From the NCBI RefSeq assembly GCF_011752975.1, contig NZ_VWWP01000009.1:62001-126000 (forward strand): a stretch of DNA of 64,000 bases, read 5' to 3'. Source of the stretch: Chryseobacterium sp. Tr-659. Lineage in GTDB: Bacteria > Bacteroidota > Bacteroidia > Flavobacteriales > Weeksellaceae. The notes below the pieces were generated by a model. It was given only the letters and a program-made list of their open reading frames with translations. It was not told the DNA's origin and ran no database searches. Positions 1 to 9,335 of this stretch are shown one piece after another; position 1 is the stretch's first letter; the number at the start of each line of letters is the position of its first letter. Position numbers and translations under genes: made by a program.

Positions 1-1
1 T

Positions 2-571
2 GCAAAAAAAGGGTATGAGGGAACTTCTGTAAGAGATATCTGCTCTAAAGCAAACATCAATGTCGCGATGATCTCTTATTACTTTGGCTCTAAGGAGAAA
101 ATGATGTCTTACCTCTACCAGTACAGGGTATTGAAGACCAGGGAAAATTTTTCGGAATTTGCAGACACCATCAAAGAAGGAAAACCTGAAATGCAGCTGC
201 GTGAAATGATTAAATATATTGTTTCCCAACTTTTCAAATACAATTATTTCCACGGATTTGTTACCCAGGAACTCCGCCATACAGAAAATCTTAAAGATGA
301 ACTCCTTGATTTCTATCAGTTGTTTGTAAAGAAACTAGACGAAGTCATTAAAAAAGGAGTGACTTCCGGAGTTTTTACTTTCACTCCAAAGCCTGAGGAT
401 ATTCTTACTATGATTATCGGTTCCACTTTATTTGTGATCAGAAACAAAAATTTCTATGAGCTTTACGTCCCGAGTAAAAATGAAGAAACCTACGCCAAAG
501 AAGCTGAGAAAAAAGTGAGAATGAATCTTTTATTAAGTGTTTTTGCAATTTTGGGATACGCTGCAGACTAA
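2..571 (+). CDS. TetR/AcrR family transcriptional regulator (5' end outside window)
   Basis: The reading frame is open from base 2, so the start lies upstream of the window; the ATG at 68 is internal. The first visible residues (about 1-32) form the second half of a TetR helix-turn-helix: TSVRDICSKANIN followed by the recognition-helix pattern ISYYFGSKEKM. The rest is a mostly helical ligand-binding and dimerisation domain of low conservation, as is usual in the family. TetR proteins repress a neighbouring operon until a small ligand binds, but the regulated gene cannot be told from here. The downstream gene bamD has its own -7 box, so it is probably not co-transcribed. Confidence 0.85.
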   Translation, partial: AKKGYEGTSVRDICSKANINVAMISYYFGSKEKMMSYLYQYRVLKTRENFSEFADTIKEGKPEMQLREMIKYIVSQLFKYNYFHGFVTQELRHTENLKDELLDFYQLFVKKLDEVIKKGVTSGVFTFTPKPEDILTMIIGSTLFVIRNKNFYELYVPSKNEETYAKEAEKKVRMNLLLSVFAILGYAAD

Positions 572-618
572 AATTACGTTAAATATTCATAAAAAAAAAT
601 CTATTGACAAAAAAGTTA

Positions 619-626
619 TATTTTTG
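619..626 (+). promoter_or_regulatory. Candidate -7 box for bamD
   Basis: TATTTTTG matches the Bacteroidota -7 consensus TAnnTTTG, 49 bases before the bamD ATG. A TTG lies at 604-606, closer than the usual -33 spacing, so only the -7 element is well supported. Confidence 0.45.
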
Positions 627-674
627 CAAATTAGTAAATCGGCTGTATAATCCGAAAACTGTTGAATTTTTTAT

Positions 675-1670
675 ATGAAAAAATATATTTTAGGTCTTTT
701 TGCTGTAGCGGTGGTTACTTCTTGTGTAAGCCAGCAGGAAAGAGCAATGAGAAGTGCTGATAAAGATTTTATCCTGAAGGCAGCTAATGAAAACTTCGCT
801 AAGAAAAAGTGGAAAAATGCATTGGCTCTTTATGACAGGCTTGCTAATCTTGTAGCAGGAACAGATGATTTCCCTAATGTAGGTTTCAACACGGCTTATG
901 CCAACTATTATGACAAAAGTTATAAGCTGGCAGGGCATCAGTTTAAGAATTTTGCAGTTAGCTTTCCAAAAGATCCCAGAGCAGAGGAAGCAGCTTATAT
1001 GTCTGCACTATGCTACTATGAAGGGTCTATGGATTATAACCTGGATCAATCCAGTACAGAACTCGCAATTAATGAGCTTCAGGACTTCCTGAACAATTAT
1101 CCTGCTTCTGAAAGATCTAAAAATATCAGCCAGCTTATTGATGAACTGTCTTACAAGCTTGAATTCAAAGCATATGAAAACGGAAGGCAGTATTTCAAAA
1201 TGGGAGAATACAAGGCAGCGAACGTTGCTTTGGAAAATGTATTGGAAGATTTCCCAAGTACAAAACTTCGTTCAAAGATTTATGATTATATCATGAAGGC
1301 CCGTTATGAACTGGCAATGAAATCAATCTATGATCTTAAAAATGAACGTATCGAAAGTGCTTTAACCTATACAAAAATGGTTGAAAAAGAACTTCCAAAT
1401 ACAGAATATTCTAAAACGGCTACAGATCTGAGAGAAAAACTTGAAAAAGAAAAACAGAACTTTGTTATCGTTAAAAAACAAACGGAAGCAAGAATTGCAG
1501 CTTTAACTGCAAGACAAAAGAAAGAGGCTGATAAGCTGGCAGATAAGAATAAATCCGATCAGCAGGTGAAAGATCAGATCAGTAATGAAAAGAAAGCAAT
1601 GCAGATCCAGAGGGACAGTGCGGCACTTCAGACACCTCCTCCTGCAGCGACTTTCAAAATTCAAAGATAA
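675..1670 (+). CDS. bamD: Outer membrane protein assembly factor BamD (lipoprotein)
   Basis: 331 residues. The N-terminus is a lipoprotein signal peptide with lipobox VTSC (Cys17), so the protein is tethered to a membrane facing the periplasm. Residues about 30-240 are TPR-like helical repeats of the YfiO/BamD family (ANENFAKKKWKNALALYDRLA; FKNFAVSFPKDPRAEEAAYM). BamD helps BamA insert beta-barrel proteins into the outer membrane. The C-terminal 70 residues are a charged, Lys-rich tail with a Pro-rich end, commonly seen in flavobacterial homologues. It precedes rpoZ by 42 bases, and rpoZ has its own -7 box in the gap. Confidence 0.9.
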   Translation: MKKYILGLFAVAVVTSCVSQQERAMRSADKDFILKAANENFAKKKWKNALALYDRLANLVAGTDDFPNVGFNTAYANYYDKSYKLAGHQFKNFAVSFPKDPRAEEAAYMSALCYYEGSMDYNLDQSSTELAINELQDFLNNYPASERSKNISQLIDELSYKLEFKAYENGRQYFKMGEYKAANVALENVLEDFPSTKLRSKIYDYIMKARYELAMKSIYDLKNERIESALTYTKMVEKELPNTEYSKTATDLREKLEKEKQNFVIVKKQTEARIAALTARQKKEADKLADKNKSDQQVKDQISNEKKAMQIQRDSAALQTPPPAATFKIQR

Positions 1671-1674
1671 TTCG

Positions 1675-1682
1675 TAAATTTG
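1675..1682 (+). promoter_or_regulatory. Candidate -7 box for rpoZ
   Basis: TAAATTTG, a perfect TAnnTTTG, starts 5 bases after the bamD stop and 38 bases before the rpoZ ATG. It suggests that rpoZ can be transcribed independently of bamD. Confidence 0.5.
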
Positions 1683-1712
1683 CCATCTTAAAATAAAAAT
1701 AATTTTCTCAAA

Positions 1713-2036
1713 ATGAGTGTAAAAGATACAAAAGCAGAAGTAAATACAATTACTTACGATAAAGATAAGATTGAAGATAAAGTAGGTTCAATCTATGAAG
1801 CTATTGTTATCATGGGAAAGAGAGCAGAGCAGATCAATGCGGAGATCCGTACGGAACTTCACAACAAATTGGATGAATTTGCCGTTCACAATTCTACATT
1901 AGAAGAGGTTTTCGAAAACAGAGAGCAGATTGAGATCTCTAAACATTACGAAAAGCTTCCAAAGCCAACTTCAATTGCTATTGAAGAGTGGTTAAACGAA
2001 GATATCTATTTCAGAAAAACAGAAGACAGAAAATAA
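1713..2036 (+). CDS. rpoZ: DNA-directed RNA polymerase omega subunit, Bacteroidota type
   Basis: 107 residues, acidic and helical. It matches the short flavobacterial protein annotated as RNA polymerase omega/Rpb6: the pattern NTITYDKDKIEDKVGSIYEA, the IIMGKRAEQIN-like helix and the EQIEISKHYEKLPKP tail are characteristic. Omega stabilises the beta-prime subunit during polymerase assembly. The order bamD - rpoZ - coaBC - DUF4835 gene - recN is, to my knowledge, common in this group and supports the call. A strong terminator follows. Confidence 0.85.
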   Translation: MSVKDTKAEVNTITYDKDKIEDKVGSIYEAIVIMGKRAEQINAEIRTELHNKLDEFAVHNSTLEEVFENREQIEISKHYEKLPKPTSIAIEEWLNEDIYFRKTEDRK

Positions 2037-2058
2037 TCATCTGTGTTTTTTATAAACG

Positions 2059-2104
2059 AAGGTCATAAAGGAATTTACTTCTTTTATGACCTTTGTTGTT
2101 TTAA
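2059..2104 (+). terminator. Intrinsic terminator after rpoZ
   Basis: Perfect inverted repeat AAGGTCATAAA / TTTATGACCTT (2059-2069 and 2083-2093) followed by a T-rich run. It separates rpoZ from coaBC. Confidence 0.75.
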
Positions 2105-2160
2105 AGCCTGATTGTGTGGGAAAAAATAAGTATTTTAGTATTTCAAAAAATTAGAACTAA

Positions 2161-3366
2161 ATGAGTGTTTCCGGTAAAAAGATACTGATCGCCGTTTCGG
2201 GAGGAATTGCCGCTTACAAAATCCATTTTCTGATTAGAGATTTTGTGAAAAAAGGAGCCGATGTACAGGTAATTATGACTCCTGATGCAGAGCATTTTGT
2301 GACGAAATTAAGTCTGTCTACCTTGTCCAAGAAGCCTGTATATTCAGACTTTTATGGTGATAACGGAACCTGGAACAGCCATGTGGAAATGGCGCTGTGG
2401 GCAGACGTGATGATCGTAGCCCCGTGTACAGCTAATACACTGTCTAAAATGGTTCATGGAATGTGTGATAATCTGGTAATTGCCACATATATGTCTGCAA
2501 AATGTCCTGTATTCATCGCTCCTGCTATGGATCTGGATATGTATATACATCCCTCCACAAAGAAAAACCTGGATCTTGCGGAAAGTTTTGGCCATATAAT
2601 CATTCCTGCTGAGAATGGAGAATTAGCAAGCGGACTCGTTGGGCAGGGCAGGATGGCAGAACCGGCAACTATTTTTGCTGCTGTAGAAAATTATTTTACA
2701 GGAAATAAGCAATCAAAAAGTCTGGAGGGGAAAACGGTTTTAATTACAGCCGGACCTACTTATGAAGCTATCGATCCCGTAAGATTCATCGGAAATCATT
2801 CCTCAGGTAAAATGGGCTTTTCCCTGGCTGAAGAAGCTTCAAAAAGAGGGGCAAAAGTGATTCTGATATCGGGACCAAGTTCTCAAACTCTTCAGGATAA
2901 AAATGTAGAACTGCATAAAGTAACTTCTGCCAAAGAAATGCTTGCGAAAGTATTTGAATTTTATGACAGGATAGATATCGGTATTGCAAGTGCTGCCGTT
3001 GCTGACTATGCTCCGAAAGAAGCAGCCAAAGAGAAGATCAAGAAAAATGACGATCATCTGACGATTGAACTTGTTAAAAATCCGGATATCCTTAAAACCA
3101 TGGGCGAAAAGAAAACACATCAGTTTTTGGTAGGATTTGCTTTGGAGACCCAAAATGAAGAAGAAAATGCAAAAGGAAAGCTGGAAAAGAAAAATCTGGA
3201 TATGATTGTTTTAAACTCCCTAAGAGACGAAGGAGCAGGTTTTAAGAACGATACCAATAAAATCAAAATATTTACCAAAACGGAAAAGAAAGAATTTGAT
3301 CTGAAATCCAAAGACGATGTAGCAAAAGATATTCTCAATTTTATGGAGTCTCAACTTTTAAAATAA
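2161..3366 (+). CDS. coaBC: Bifunctional phosphopantothenoylcysteine decarboxylase / phosphopantothenate-cysteine ligase
   Basis: 401 residues, usual length for Dfp/CoaBC. The N-terminal flavoprotein half (about 1-185) has the GGIAAYK start, the active-site His in NSHVEMALWAD (about residue 72-75) and the substrate-recognition clamp PAMDLDMY. In the canonical motif PxMNxxMW the fourth position is Asn; here it is Asp and the last is Tyr, which I recall as usual in Bacteroidota rather than a defect. The C-terminal half (about 188-400) is the CTP-dependent ligase (ITAGPTYEAIDPVRFIGNHS; KKNPDIL-type segment). It performs two steps of coenzyme A synthesis from 4'-phosphopantothenate in the cytoplasm. 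Confidence 0.93.
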   Translation: MSVSGKKILIAVSGGIAAYKIHFLIRDFVKKGADVQVIMTPDAEHFVTKLSLSTLSKKPVYSDFYGDNGTWNSHVEMALWADVMIVAPCTANTLSKMVHGMCDNLVIATYMSAKCPVFIAPAMDLDMYIHPSTKKNLDLAESFGHIIIPAENGELASGLVGQGRMAEPATIFAAVENYFTGNKQSKSLEGKTVLITAGPTYEAIDPVRFIGNHSSGKMGFSLAEEASKRGAKVILISGPSSQTLQDKNVELHKVTSAKEMLAKVFEFYDRIDIGIASAAVADYAPKEAAKEKIKKNDDHLTIELVKNPDILKTMGEKKTHQFLVGFALETQNEEENAKGKLEKKNLDMIVLNSLRDEGAGFKNDTNKIKIFTKTEKKEFDLKSKDDVAKDILNFMESQLLK

Positions 3367-3402
3367 TTTTAATAAATTTCCGTTCTCAATTTTTAATAGA
3401 CA

Positions 3403-4308
3403 ATGAAAAAAATTATAAGTTTATTTTTTCTGTTTTTTATATTCACCCAGAGTTTTTCTCAGGAGCTGTTGGCAACCGTTCAGGTAAATGCACAGCAGAT
3501 AGGAGGAAGTAACCAGCAGGCCTATAAGGCATTGGAAAAAAGCCTTAGAGACTTTATCAATAATACGAGCTGGACAGGGAAAAAGCTTCAGAACTTTGAA
3601 AAAATAAAATGCGGTTTTGCCATTGTTATTAGCGAGAGAGATGTTAATAAGTTTAAAGGATCTATTGTTATCCAGGCAGTGCGTCCTGTTTATAATACTA
3701 CTTATGAATCCCCTTTAATCAACCTGCAGGATCAGAGGTTTGCTTTTGAATATGTTGAAAATGAAAGTCTTATTTTTAATGAAAGACAGTTTTCAGGTAA
3801 GAATCTTACAGATGTGATCAGTTTCTATATTTATCTTATTCTGGGATTGGATGCAGACAGCTTCCAGTCTATGGGAGGATCTCAATGGTATGCAAAAGCA
3901 CAGCAGATTGCTCAGAATTCTCAGAACAGAAATTATGAAGGCTGGAATACCATCAATGAGCCAAGAAGCCGTACTATACTGATTAACGAAATAATTAATC
4001 CGAACTGGAGCCAGCTGCGTTCCACAATATATACTTACCACAGAGCAGGTTTGGATAACCTGTTCAATCAGGATCAGACTGCCGGTAAAAAAGTAATCTT
4101 TGATGCGCTGATGCAGTTGAAAATGTATGAAAACTCTTTCCAGCAGGCTTATTTCTTCAACCTGTTCATGGATACCAAGAGTGATGAGATTTTCAATATT
4201 TTCAATTCCGGGAATAATGGAGGGCTTATTCTCAATGACCTTAAGCAAACAATGATCATCCTTTCGCCAAAAAATATTGATAATAAGTGGAATAAATGGA
4301 AAGTGTAG
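3403..4308 (+). CDS. DUF4835 family exported protein
   Basis: 301 residues with a signal peptide (KKIISLFFLFFIFTQSFSQ) and a mature part rich in Gln and aromatic residues, including LLATVQVNAQQIGGSNQQAYKALEKSLRDFINNTSW. This matches the Bacteroidota-restricted DUF4835 family, which lies between coaBC and recN in many flavobacteria. The protein is probably periplasmic or outer-membrane associated; its molecular role is not known. It starts 37 bases after coaBC, so co-transcription is likely. Confidence 0.8.
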   Translation: MKKIISLFFLFFIFTQSFSQELLATVQVNAQQIGGSNQQAYKALEKSLRDFINNTSWTGKKLQNFEKIKCGFAIVISERDVNKFKGSIVIQAVRPVYNTTYESPLINLQDQRFAFEYVENESLIFNERQFSGKNLTDVISFYIYLILGLDADSFQSMGGSQWYAKAQQIAQNSQNRNYEGWNTINEPRSRTILINEIINPNWSQLRSTIYTYHRAGLDNLFNQDQTAGKKVIFDALMQLKMYENSFQQAYFFNLFMDTKSDEIFNIFNSGNNGGLILNDLKQTMIILSPKNIDNKWNKWKV

Positions 4309-4435
4309 AATTTTGATATTAGTAAATATTGGTTCGTTACATCTTTTGCTGTAGGCCTAAAAACATTTTACAGTTCATTAAAAAAAACTTATTTTTACAG
4401 TTCAAATTCCAATTGGATCATAACCCGGATTATCA

Positions 4436-6085
4436 ATGCTTTCGAGAATTTACATTAAAAATTTTGCCTTAATTGATACCCTTGAAGTATCACTGAAAAA
4501 CGGTTTACAGGTTATAACCGGTGAAACTGGGGCGGGAAAATCTATTATTTTGGGTGCACTTCGGCTTATTCTGGGTGAAAGAGCAGATGTAAAATCCATT
4601 GCGAAAACAGAAGAGAAAAGTGTTGTAGAAACAGAATTTGCTCTCAATAATCAATTCAAAAAGTTTTTTATTGAAAATGATCTTGATTATGAACTTCAGA
4701 CAATTATCAGAAGGGAAATTCTTCCGTCAGGAAAATCAAGAGCATTTATTAATGATGTCCCGGTAACACTGGATATTTTGAAAGAGCTTTCTTCTCAGCT
4801 GATTGATATCCATTCTCAGTTTGAAACGTCTAATCTTTTTACCTCAGAATATCAGTTTAAAATTATTGACGGGCTTTCTGAAAATAAGAAAATTATTGAA
4901 GAATATCAGCAGGAATTTTCTGAATTCCAGAGCCTGAAAACATTGTTGAAAAAGTTGAAAACGCAACTTTCGGAATCCAATAAAGAAAGCGATTATAAAG
5001 AATTTTTACTCAATGAGCTGGAAGAACTAAAGCTGGATGATGTGGATTATGAAGATGTTCAGAATCAGCTTTCCATTCAGGAAAATGCAGGCATGATCTC
5101 TGAAAATGTAGGTCAGATTCTGGCGAGATTTCATCAGGAAGAAATCGGAATTCTTTCCTTCTTCCATGAAGCTAAAAATAAACTTTCGAAAATTTCAGAA
5201 GTTTCCACCAGTTTTGCAGAACTTGATGAAAGGCTGGAAACCTCTTTTGTAGAACTGAAAGATATTATCTCAGAACTGGAGCATGAAGCAGAGAGCGTAG
5301 AAATTAACCCGGAAAACTTAGTTTATCTTACTGATCTTAATAATAAAATCAATGCTTTATTTCTTAAACATAATGTTTCGGATCTAAACGAACTGATTGA
5401 CATCAGAAATCAGTTGGCCGGAGACCAGAAAGGAGCCTCAGAACTGGAAGCACAGATTCAGGAAACTGAAGAAAATATCTCTCAGAAAGAAAAAAGAATG
5501 CAGGTTTTAGCAGAAAAGCTTTCAAGCAACAGAAAGAAAAATGTACCTGTATTCATTAAAAAAGCTGAAGGTCTCCTGAAAAAACTAGGATTGGAAAAAG
5601 CAAAAGTAGATATTGAACTGCAGGATGCTGATGACTTCAATCAATTTGGAAAAGAAAATATTCAGCTGTTGTTTCAGGCTAATTCAGGATTTCCTTTAAA
5701 ACCGATTCAGACTGCTATCTCAGGAGGGGAAAGATCAAGAGTAATGCTTGCCGTAAAAAAGATTATTGCAGAAAGTGATGAGCTTCCGACACTAATTCTG
5801 GATGAAATTGATACCGGAGTTTCAGGAAAAGTAGCTGAAGAGATCGGAAATCTTATGCGTGAAATGTCTGAGGACATGCAGCTTATTGTTATTTCTCACC
5901 TTGCACAGGTCGCGGCCAAAGGAAATGACAACTATAAAGTAGTGAAGCAGGATATTTCCGGCAGAACGCAATCCACCATTATACCTTTAAATGACGAAGA
6001 AAAGCTGAACGAAATTGCCCAGTTACTTTCCGGAAGCAAAATTACCGAAGCAGCCCTGGCACAAGCGAAAGAATTAATTGGTTAA
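4436..6085 (+). CDS. recN: DNA repair protein RecN
   Basis: 549 residues, the normal length. SMC-like ATPase: N-terminal FALIDTLEVSL then Walker A GETGAGKSI (about 29-37), the long central coiled coil (about 150-370, with NELEELKLDDVDYEDV and many Glu/Lys heptads), the ABC signature SGGERSRVMLA and Walker B LILDEIDTGVSG (about 455-465). RecN holds chromosomes together during recombinational repair of double-strand breaks. ATG at 4436 gives the conserved start MLSRIYIKNFALID. There is a 127-base gap to the gene before it, with no perfect -7 box. Confidence 0.95.
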   Translation: MLSRIYIKNFALIDTLEVSLKNGLQVITGETGAGKSIILGALRLILGERADVKSIAKTEEKSVVETEFALNNQFKKFFIENDLDYELQTIIRREILPSGKSRAFINDVPVTLDILKELSSQLIDIHSQFETSNLFTSEYQFKIIDGLSENKKIIEEYQQEFSEFQSLKTLLKKLKTQLSESNKESDYKEFLLNELEELKLDDVDYEDVQNQLSIQENAGMISENVGQILARFHQEEIGILSFFHEAKNKLSKISEVSTSFAELDERLETSFVELKDIISELEHEAESVEINPENLVYLTDLNNKINALFLKHNVSDLNELIDIRNQLAGDQKGASELEAQIQETEENISQKEKRMQVLAEKLSSNRKKNVPVFIKKAEGLLKKLGLEKAKVDIELQDADDFNQFGKENIQLLFQANSGFPLKPIQTAISGGERSRVMLAVKKIIAESDELPTLILDEIDTGVSGKVAEEIGNLMREMSEDMQLIVISHLAQVAAKGNDNYKVVKQDISGRTQSTIIPLNDEEKLNEIAQLLSGSKITEAALAQAKELIG

Positions 6086-6135
6086 AACACTGTAACATAT
6101 TTTACATTATATTTACTAATGTAAAAAACTAAAAT

Positions 6136-7602
6136 ATGTTTCTAAAGTTCCTTAGGCTTGAAATTAAAAGCTTCTTCCGTGGTACATCTTTAGGGATCAA
6201 TCTTACCATGAAGATTTTCCGATTTATAGGAATTCTTTATTTTATGGGATGCCTTGTTGCTGGCGCTTTCCTTGCATTTTTCTACGTGCAGGAAGAGCTT
6301 CATCAGAATCCTTTAAAGATGGTTTCGAAATTCCTGATAGTAGCCTGGATTCTAGATCTTGTTCTTAAGTATCTCTTGCAGGAGATTCCCACCCAGAACA
6401 TTAAACCATTTCTCACTCTGAATATCAGAAAGAATACGCTGGTTAATTATATGCTGGCAAAAACCTTTCTTTCGGCACTCAGCTGGTTGATTTCTCTCTT
6501 TTTTATTACATTTTCTCTTATAGCATTATTTAATGATTATAGTATTTTAGGCGTTGTACTATGGCTAATAGGAGTAACTTCACTACTGTATCTGAACAAT
6601 TTTATCAATATTTTCTTTAATGGTAAAGAAACATTGGCCATAATAGTAGGGGGTTGCTTTGCCATCATAGGAGCATTGGGCTATTACAATATTATTCCCG
6701 TTTTGTCTTATTCAGAGAAGCTATTCTTCAGCTTTTATGAGAAACCTTACTTTGCTTTGATCCCGGTTGCTTTATTTACCGGTCTTTGGTTCCTTTGTTT
6801 CAGATATCTGAAAAAAGAATTTTACCTTGATCAAGGTCTTGAAGCTAAAAAAACGGTAGGAAAAACAGAAAATATTGCTTTTTTAAACAAATATGGAGCT
6901 ACCGGAACATTTATCAATAATGATATTAAAATGTTGAGACGTAATAAGGTCACTAAAGGAATTTTGTTAGGTAGTTTTATGTTCCTGTTCTATGGGCTGC
7001 TTATGTTTACCTCCACGGTATATAAAACACCTGCAATGATGATGTTTATGGGGCTTTTTGTAACGGGAGGATTTCAATTTTTATTTGGGCAGAGAGTTCC
7101 TGCCTTCGATAGCTCTTACTACCCACTGATGATGACTTTGAATGTTCCGTATAAGGAATATTTAAAGGCAAAATGGTGGCTGATGAATATTGTAACGGCA
7201 GTTTCTGTGGTTATTGCTTTATGCTATGCTTATTTTGGATGGGAAGTTTATATCACATTCTTTGCCGCAGGAATATACAATATCGGTGTGAATTCCCAGT
7301 TCACCTTATGGTCGGGGGCTTTCAACAAAACACAGATTGATCTTAATTCAAAAGAAAAAAGACTGGGGCAGAAAGGAAGTTTCAATATGGTTGCAATGCT
7401 TCTGTTGATTCCTAAAATGTTACTTCCGATGGCCGTATTTGCAATCGCAAAATATTTCTCAGGAATTACAGCCGGAGTGATAAGTATTGCCATCATAGGG
7501 ATCGCAGGTTTTGTATTTAGGGAAAAGATCTTCGATATTATCGTGAAACATTATAAAAAAGAAAAATACAGCACACTTGATGCATTTAAAAATAAAGGGT
7601 AA
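6136..7602 (+). CDS. DUF5687 family ABC transporter permease
   Basis: 488 residues with about a dozen hydrophobic segments and the N-terminus FLKFLRLEIKSFFRG typical of DUF5687, a Bacteroidota ABC-2-like membrane protein. The ATPase gene starts 3 bases downstream, so the two almost certainly form one transporter in the inner membrane. The substrate is unknown. A conserved-looking loop with YYPLMMTLNVPYKEYLKAKWW lies near residue 330-350. An 8-bp inverted repeat sits in the 50-base gap after recN but has no T-run. Confidence 0.8.
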   Translation: MFLKFLRLEIKSFFRGTSLGINLTMKIFRFIGILYFMGCLVAGAFLAFFYVQEELHQNPLKMVSKFLIVAWILDLVLKYLLQEIPTQNIKPFLTLNIRKNTLVNYMLAKTFLSALSWLISLFFITFSLIALFNDYSILGVVLWLIGVTSLLYLNNFINIFFNGKETLAIIVGGCFAIIGALGYYNIIPVLSYSEKLFFSFYEKPYFALIPVALFTGLWFLCFRYLKKEFYLDQGLEAKKTVGKTENIAFLNKYGATGTFINNDIKMLRRNKVTKGILLGSFMFLFYGLLMFTSTVYKTPAMMMFMGLFVTGGFQFLFGQRVPAFDSSYYPLMMTLNVPYKEYLKAKWWLMNIVTAVSVVIALCYAYFGWEVYITFFAAGIYNIGVNSQFTLWSGAFNKTQIDLNSKEKRLGQKGSFNMVAMLLLIPKMLLPMAVFAIAKYFSGITAGVISIAIIGIAGFVFREKIFDIIVKHYKKEKYSTLDAFKNKG

Positions 7603-7605
7603 GCT

Positions 7606-8337
7606 ATGATCAGTATAAATAATTTATCAAAAACATACGGACCTGCCACGGTTCTTAATATTGAACATCTTGAAATTCCGAACGGTGAAACATTTGGCCT
7701 TGTAGGAAACAATGGAGCGGGGAAAACAACCCTGTTCAGTCTGATGCTTGATCTTATTCAGGCAACTACCGGTTTTGTAAGCATAGACGGAATAAAGGTG
7801 AATGAATCTGAAGCCTGGAAGAATAAAGTCTCAGCATTTGTAGATGATACCTTTTTGATCGGTTATCTGACTCCGGAAGAATATTTTTATTTCATTGGTG
7901 AATTGAGAGGGCAGAACAAAGCTTCCGTAGATGAATTTCTGAAACCTTTCCATGATTTCTTTAACGGTGAAATCCTAAAATCCGGGAAGTACATTCGTGA
8001 CCTTTCAAAAGGAAATCAGAAAAAAGTAGGTATTGTAGGAGCGATGATTGGAAATCCGGAGATCATTATTCTTGATGAACCATTTGCCAACCTCGATCCG
8101 TCCACACAAATCAAACTCAAAAACCTGATCAAGGAGTTATCAAAGCAGGATGGTGTTACCTTTCTTATTTCCAGCCATGATTTATCCCATACTACAGAAG
8201 TATGTAACAGAATTGTGGTGGTTAATAAAGGACTTCTGGTAAAGGATATTCAGACGAATCCGGAAACCCTGAAAGATCTTGAACAATATTTTGCTGATCA
8301 GGTGTCCAGCCCTGATATTGAATATGATAAGGCATAA
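7606..8337 (+). CDS. ABC transporter ATP-binding protein
   Basis: 243 residues. Walker A GNNGAGKTT (about 37-45), signature region LSKGNQKKVGIVGAMIG where the usual LSGGQ is LSKGN as in ABC-2 exporters, Walker B IIILDEPFANLDP (about 148-160) and the H-loop SSHD. It powers the DUF5687 permease encoded 3 bases upstream and is followed 3 bases later by the Dyp-type peroxidase, so the three genes are a tight operon. Confidence 0.9.
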   Translation: MISINNLSKTYGPATVLNIEHLEIPNGETFGLVGNNGAGKTTLFSLMLDLIQATTGFVSIDGIKVNESEAWKNKVSAFVDDTFLIGYLTPEEYFYFIGELRGQNKASVDEFLKPFHDFFNGEILKSGKYIRDLSKGNQKKVGIVGAMIGNPEIIILDEPFANLDPSTQIKLKNLIKELSKQDGVTFLISSHDLSHTTEVCNRIVVVNKGLLVKDIQTNPETLKDLEQYFADQVSSPDIEYDKA

Positions 8338-8340
8338 AGT

Positions 8341-9279
8341 ATGAACACGGTAGAATCACAAAATGTAACGGATTATCCTAACAGCAATACCATTTTTATG
8401 GTTTGGAAACTTAATGACGATCCGCAATTGAAAAATGTTTTTCAGGAGTTGTGTGCATTGGTACTAAATCTTAATAATTCGGTTTTCAACAGATTTCCGG
8501 ACAGCAGAGCAAGCTGTGTGATGGGAATTGGTTCGGAAGCCTGGAAAAAACTGAATCTTCCAGCTCCGCCGCCAAAAGAGCTTGTGAGTTTTGAAGAGAT
8601 AAAGGGTATAAAACATACTGCAGTTTCCACTCCCGGAGATCTTCATTTTCATTTAAGAGCAGATAACAAGAGTCTTATCTTTGATATGGCTATTGAAATA
8701 TCAAAACTTTTGGGATCCGTTGCAGAAAGCATTCTGGAAATCCACGGATTTAAATATTGGGATGCGAGATCTATTCTTGGTTTTGTAGACGGAACAGAAA
8801 ACCCACATGGAGAAGATCGTGATTACTTTGCAAAGATCGGAGATGAAGATCTTCAGTACAAAGGAGGAAGTTATCTGTTTGTTCAGAAATATCTACACAA
8901 TATGGATGCCTGGAAAAGTCTTTCCACAGAGGATCAGGAAAAAGTAATCGGAAGATCAAAAGAAAATGATATTGAAATGTCTGATGAAGTGAAGCCTTCC
9001 AATTCACACATCGCTTTAGCCAATATTGAAGGGGAAGACGGAGAAGAGTTAAAAATAGTAAGAGATAATATGCCTTTCGGAAATCCTTCTACTAATGAGT
9101 TTGGAACTTATTTTATTGCTTATTCAAGCACATTTACAACCACAAAAAAGATGTTGACGAATATGTTTATAGGTGATCCTCCCGGAAATTACGACAGAAT
9201 TTTAGATTTCAGTACAGCTGTTACGGGAACGCTTTTCTTTGTTCCTACCAGAAATATGCTTGATGAATTCTCAGGATAA
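8341..9279 (+). CDS. Dyp-type peroxidase
   Basis: 312 residues, typical for the compact Dyp peroxidases. It carries the family GxxDG motif as GFVDGTENP (about residues 147-155), whose Asp is the acid-base catalyst, and a candidate proximal heme ligand in SNSHIALAN (about residue 221). There is no signal peptide or Tat motif, so it should be cytoplasmic or packaged rather than exported alone. Dyp peroxidases use hydrogen peroxide to oxidise bulky substrates. The 3-base gap to the ABC ATPase gene implies co-translation with the exporter. A bidirectional terminator follows. Confidence 0.9.
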   Translation: MNTVESQNVTDYPNSNTIFMVWKLNDDPQLKNVFQELCALVLNLNNSVFNRFPDSRASCVMGIGSEAWKKLNLPAPPPKELVSFEEIKGIKHTAVSTPGDLHFHLRADNKSLIFDMAIEISKLLGSVAESILEIHGFKYWDARSILGFVDGTENPHGEDRDYFAKIGDEDLQYKGGSYLFVQKYLHNMDAWKSLSTEDQEKVIGRSKENDIEMSDEVKPSNSHIALANIEGEDGEELKIVRDNMPFGNPSTNEFGTYFIAYSSTFTTTKKMLTNMFIGDPPGNYDRILDFSTAVTGTLFFVPTRNMLDEFSG

Positions 9280-9286
9280 AATACAA

Positions 9287-9316
9287 AAATACAGTCTCAC
9301 TTCTGAGGCTGTATTT
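9287..9316. terminator. Bidirectional terminator between peroxidase and GG-leader peptide 1
   Basis: AAATACAGTCTC (9287-9298) pairs with GAGGCTGTATTT (9305-9316) with one G-U. It lies between two converging genes. Confidence 0.65.
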
Positions 9317-9335
9317 ATCAGTTGTTTTTACGGTA

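Noticed and set aside
3793..4248. 151-codon minus-strand ORF inside the DUF4835 gene
   Set aside because: Shadow of a real gene on the other strand; composition not protein-like.
6105..6127. Inverted repeat TTTACATT / AATGTAAA between recN and the DUF5687 gene
   Set aside because: No T-run on the plus strand and weak AT-only stem; not called as a terminator.
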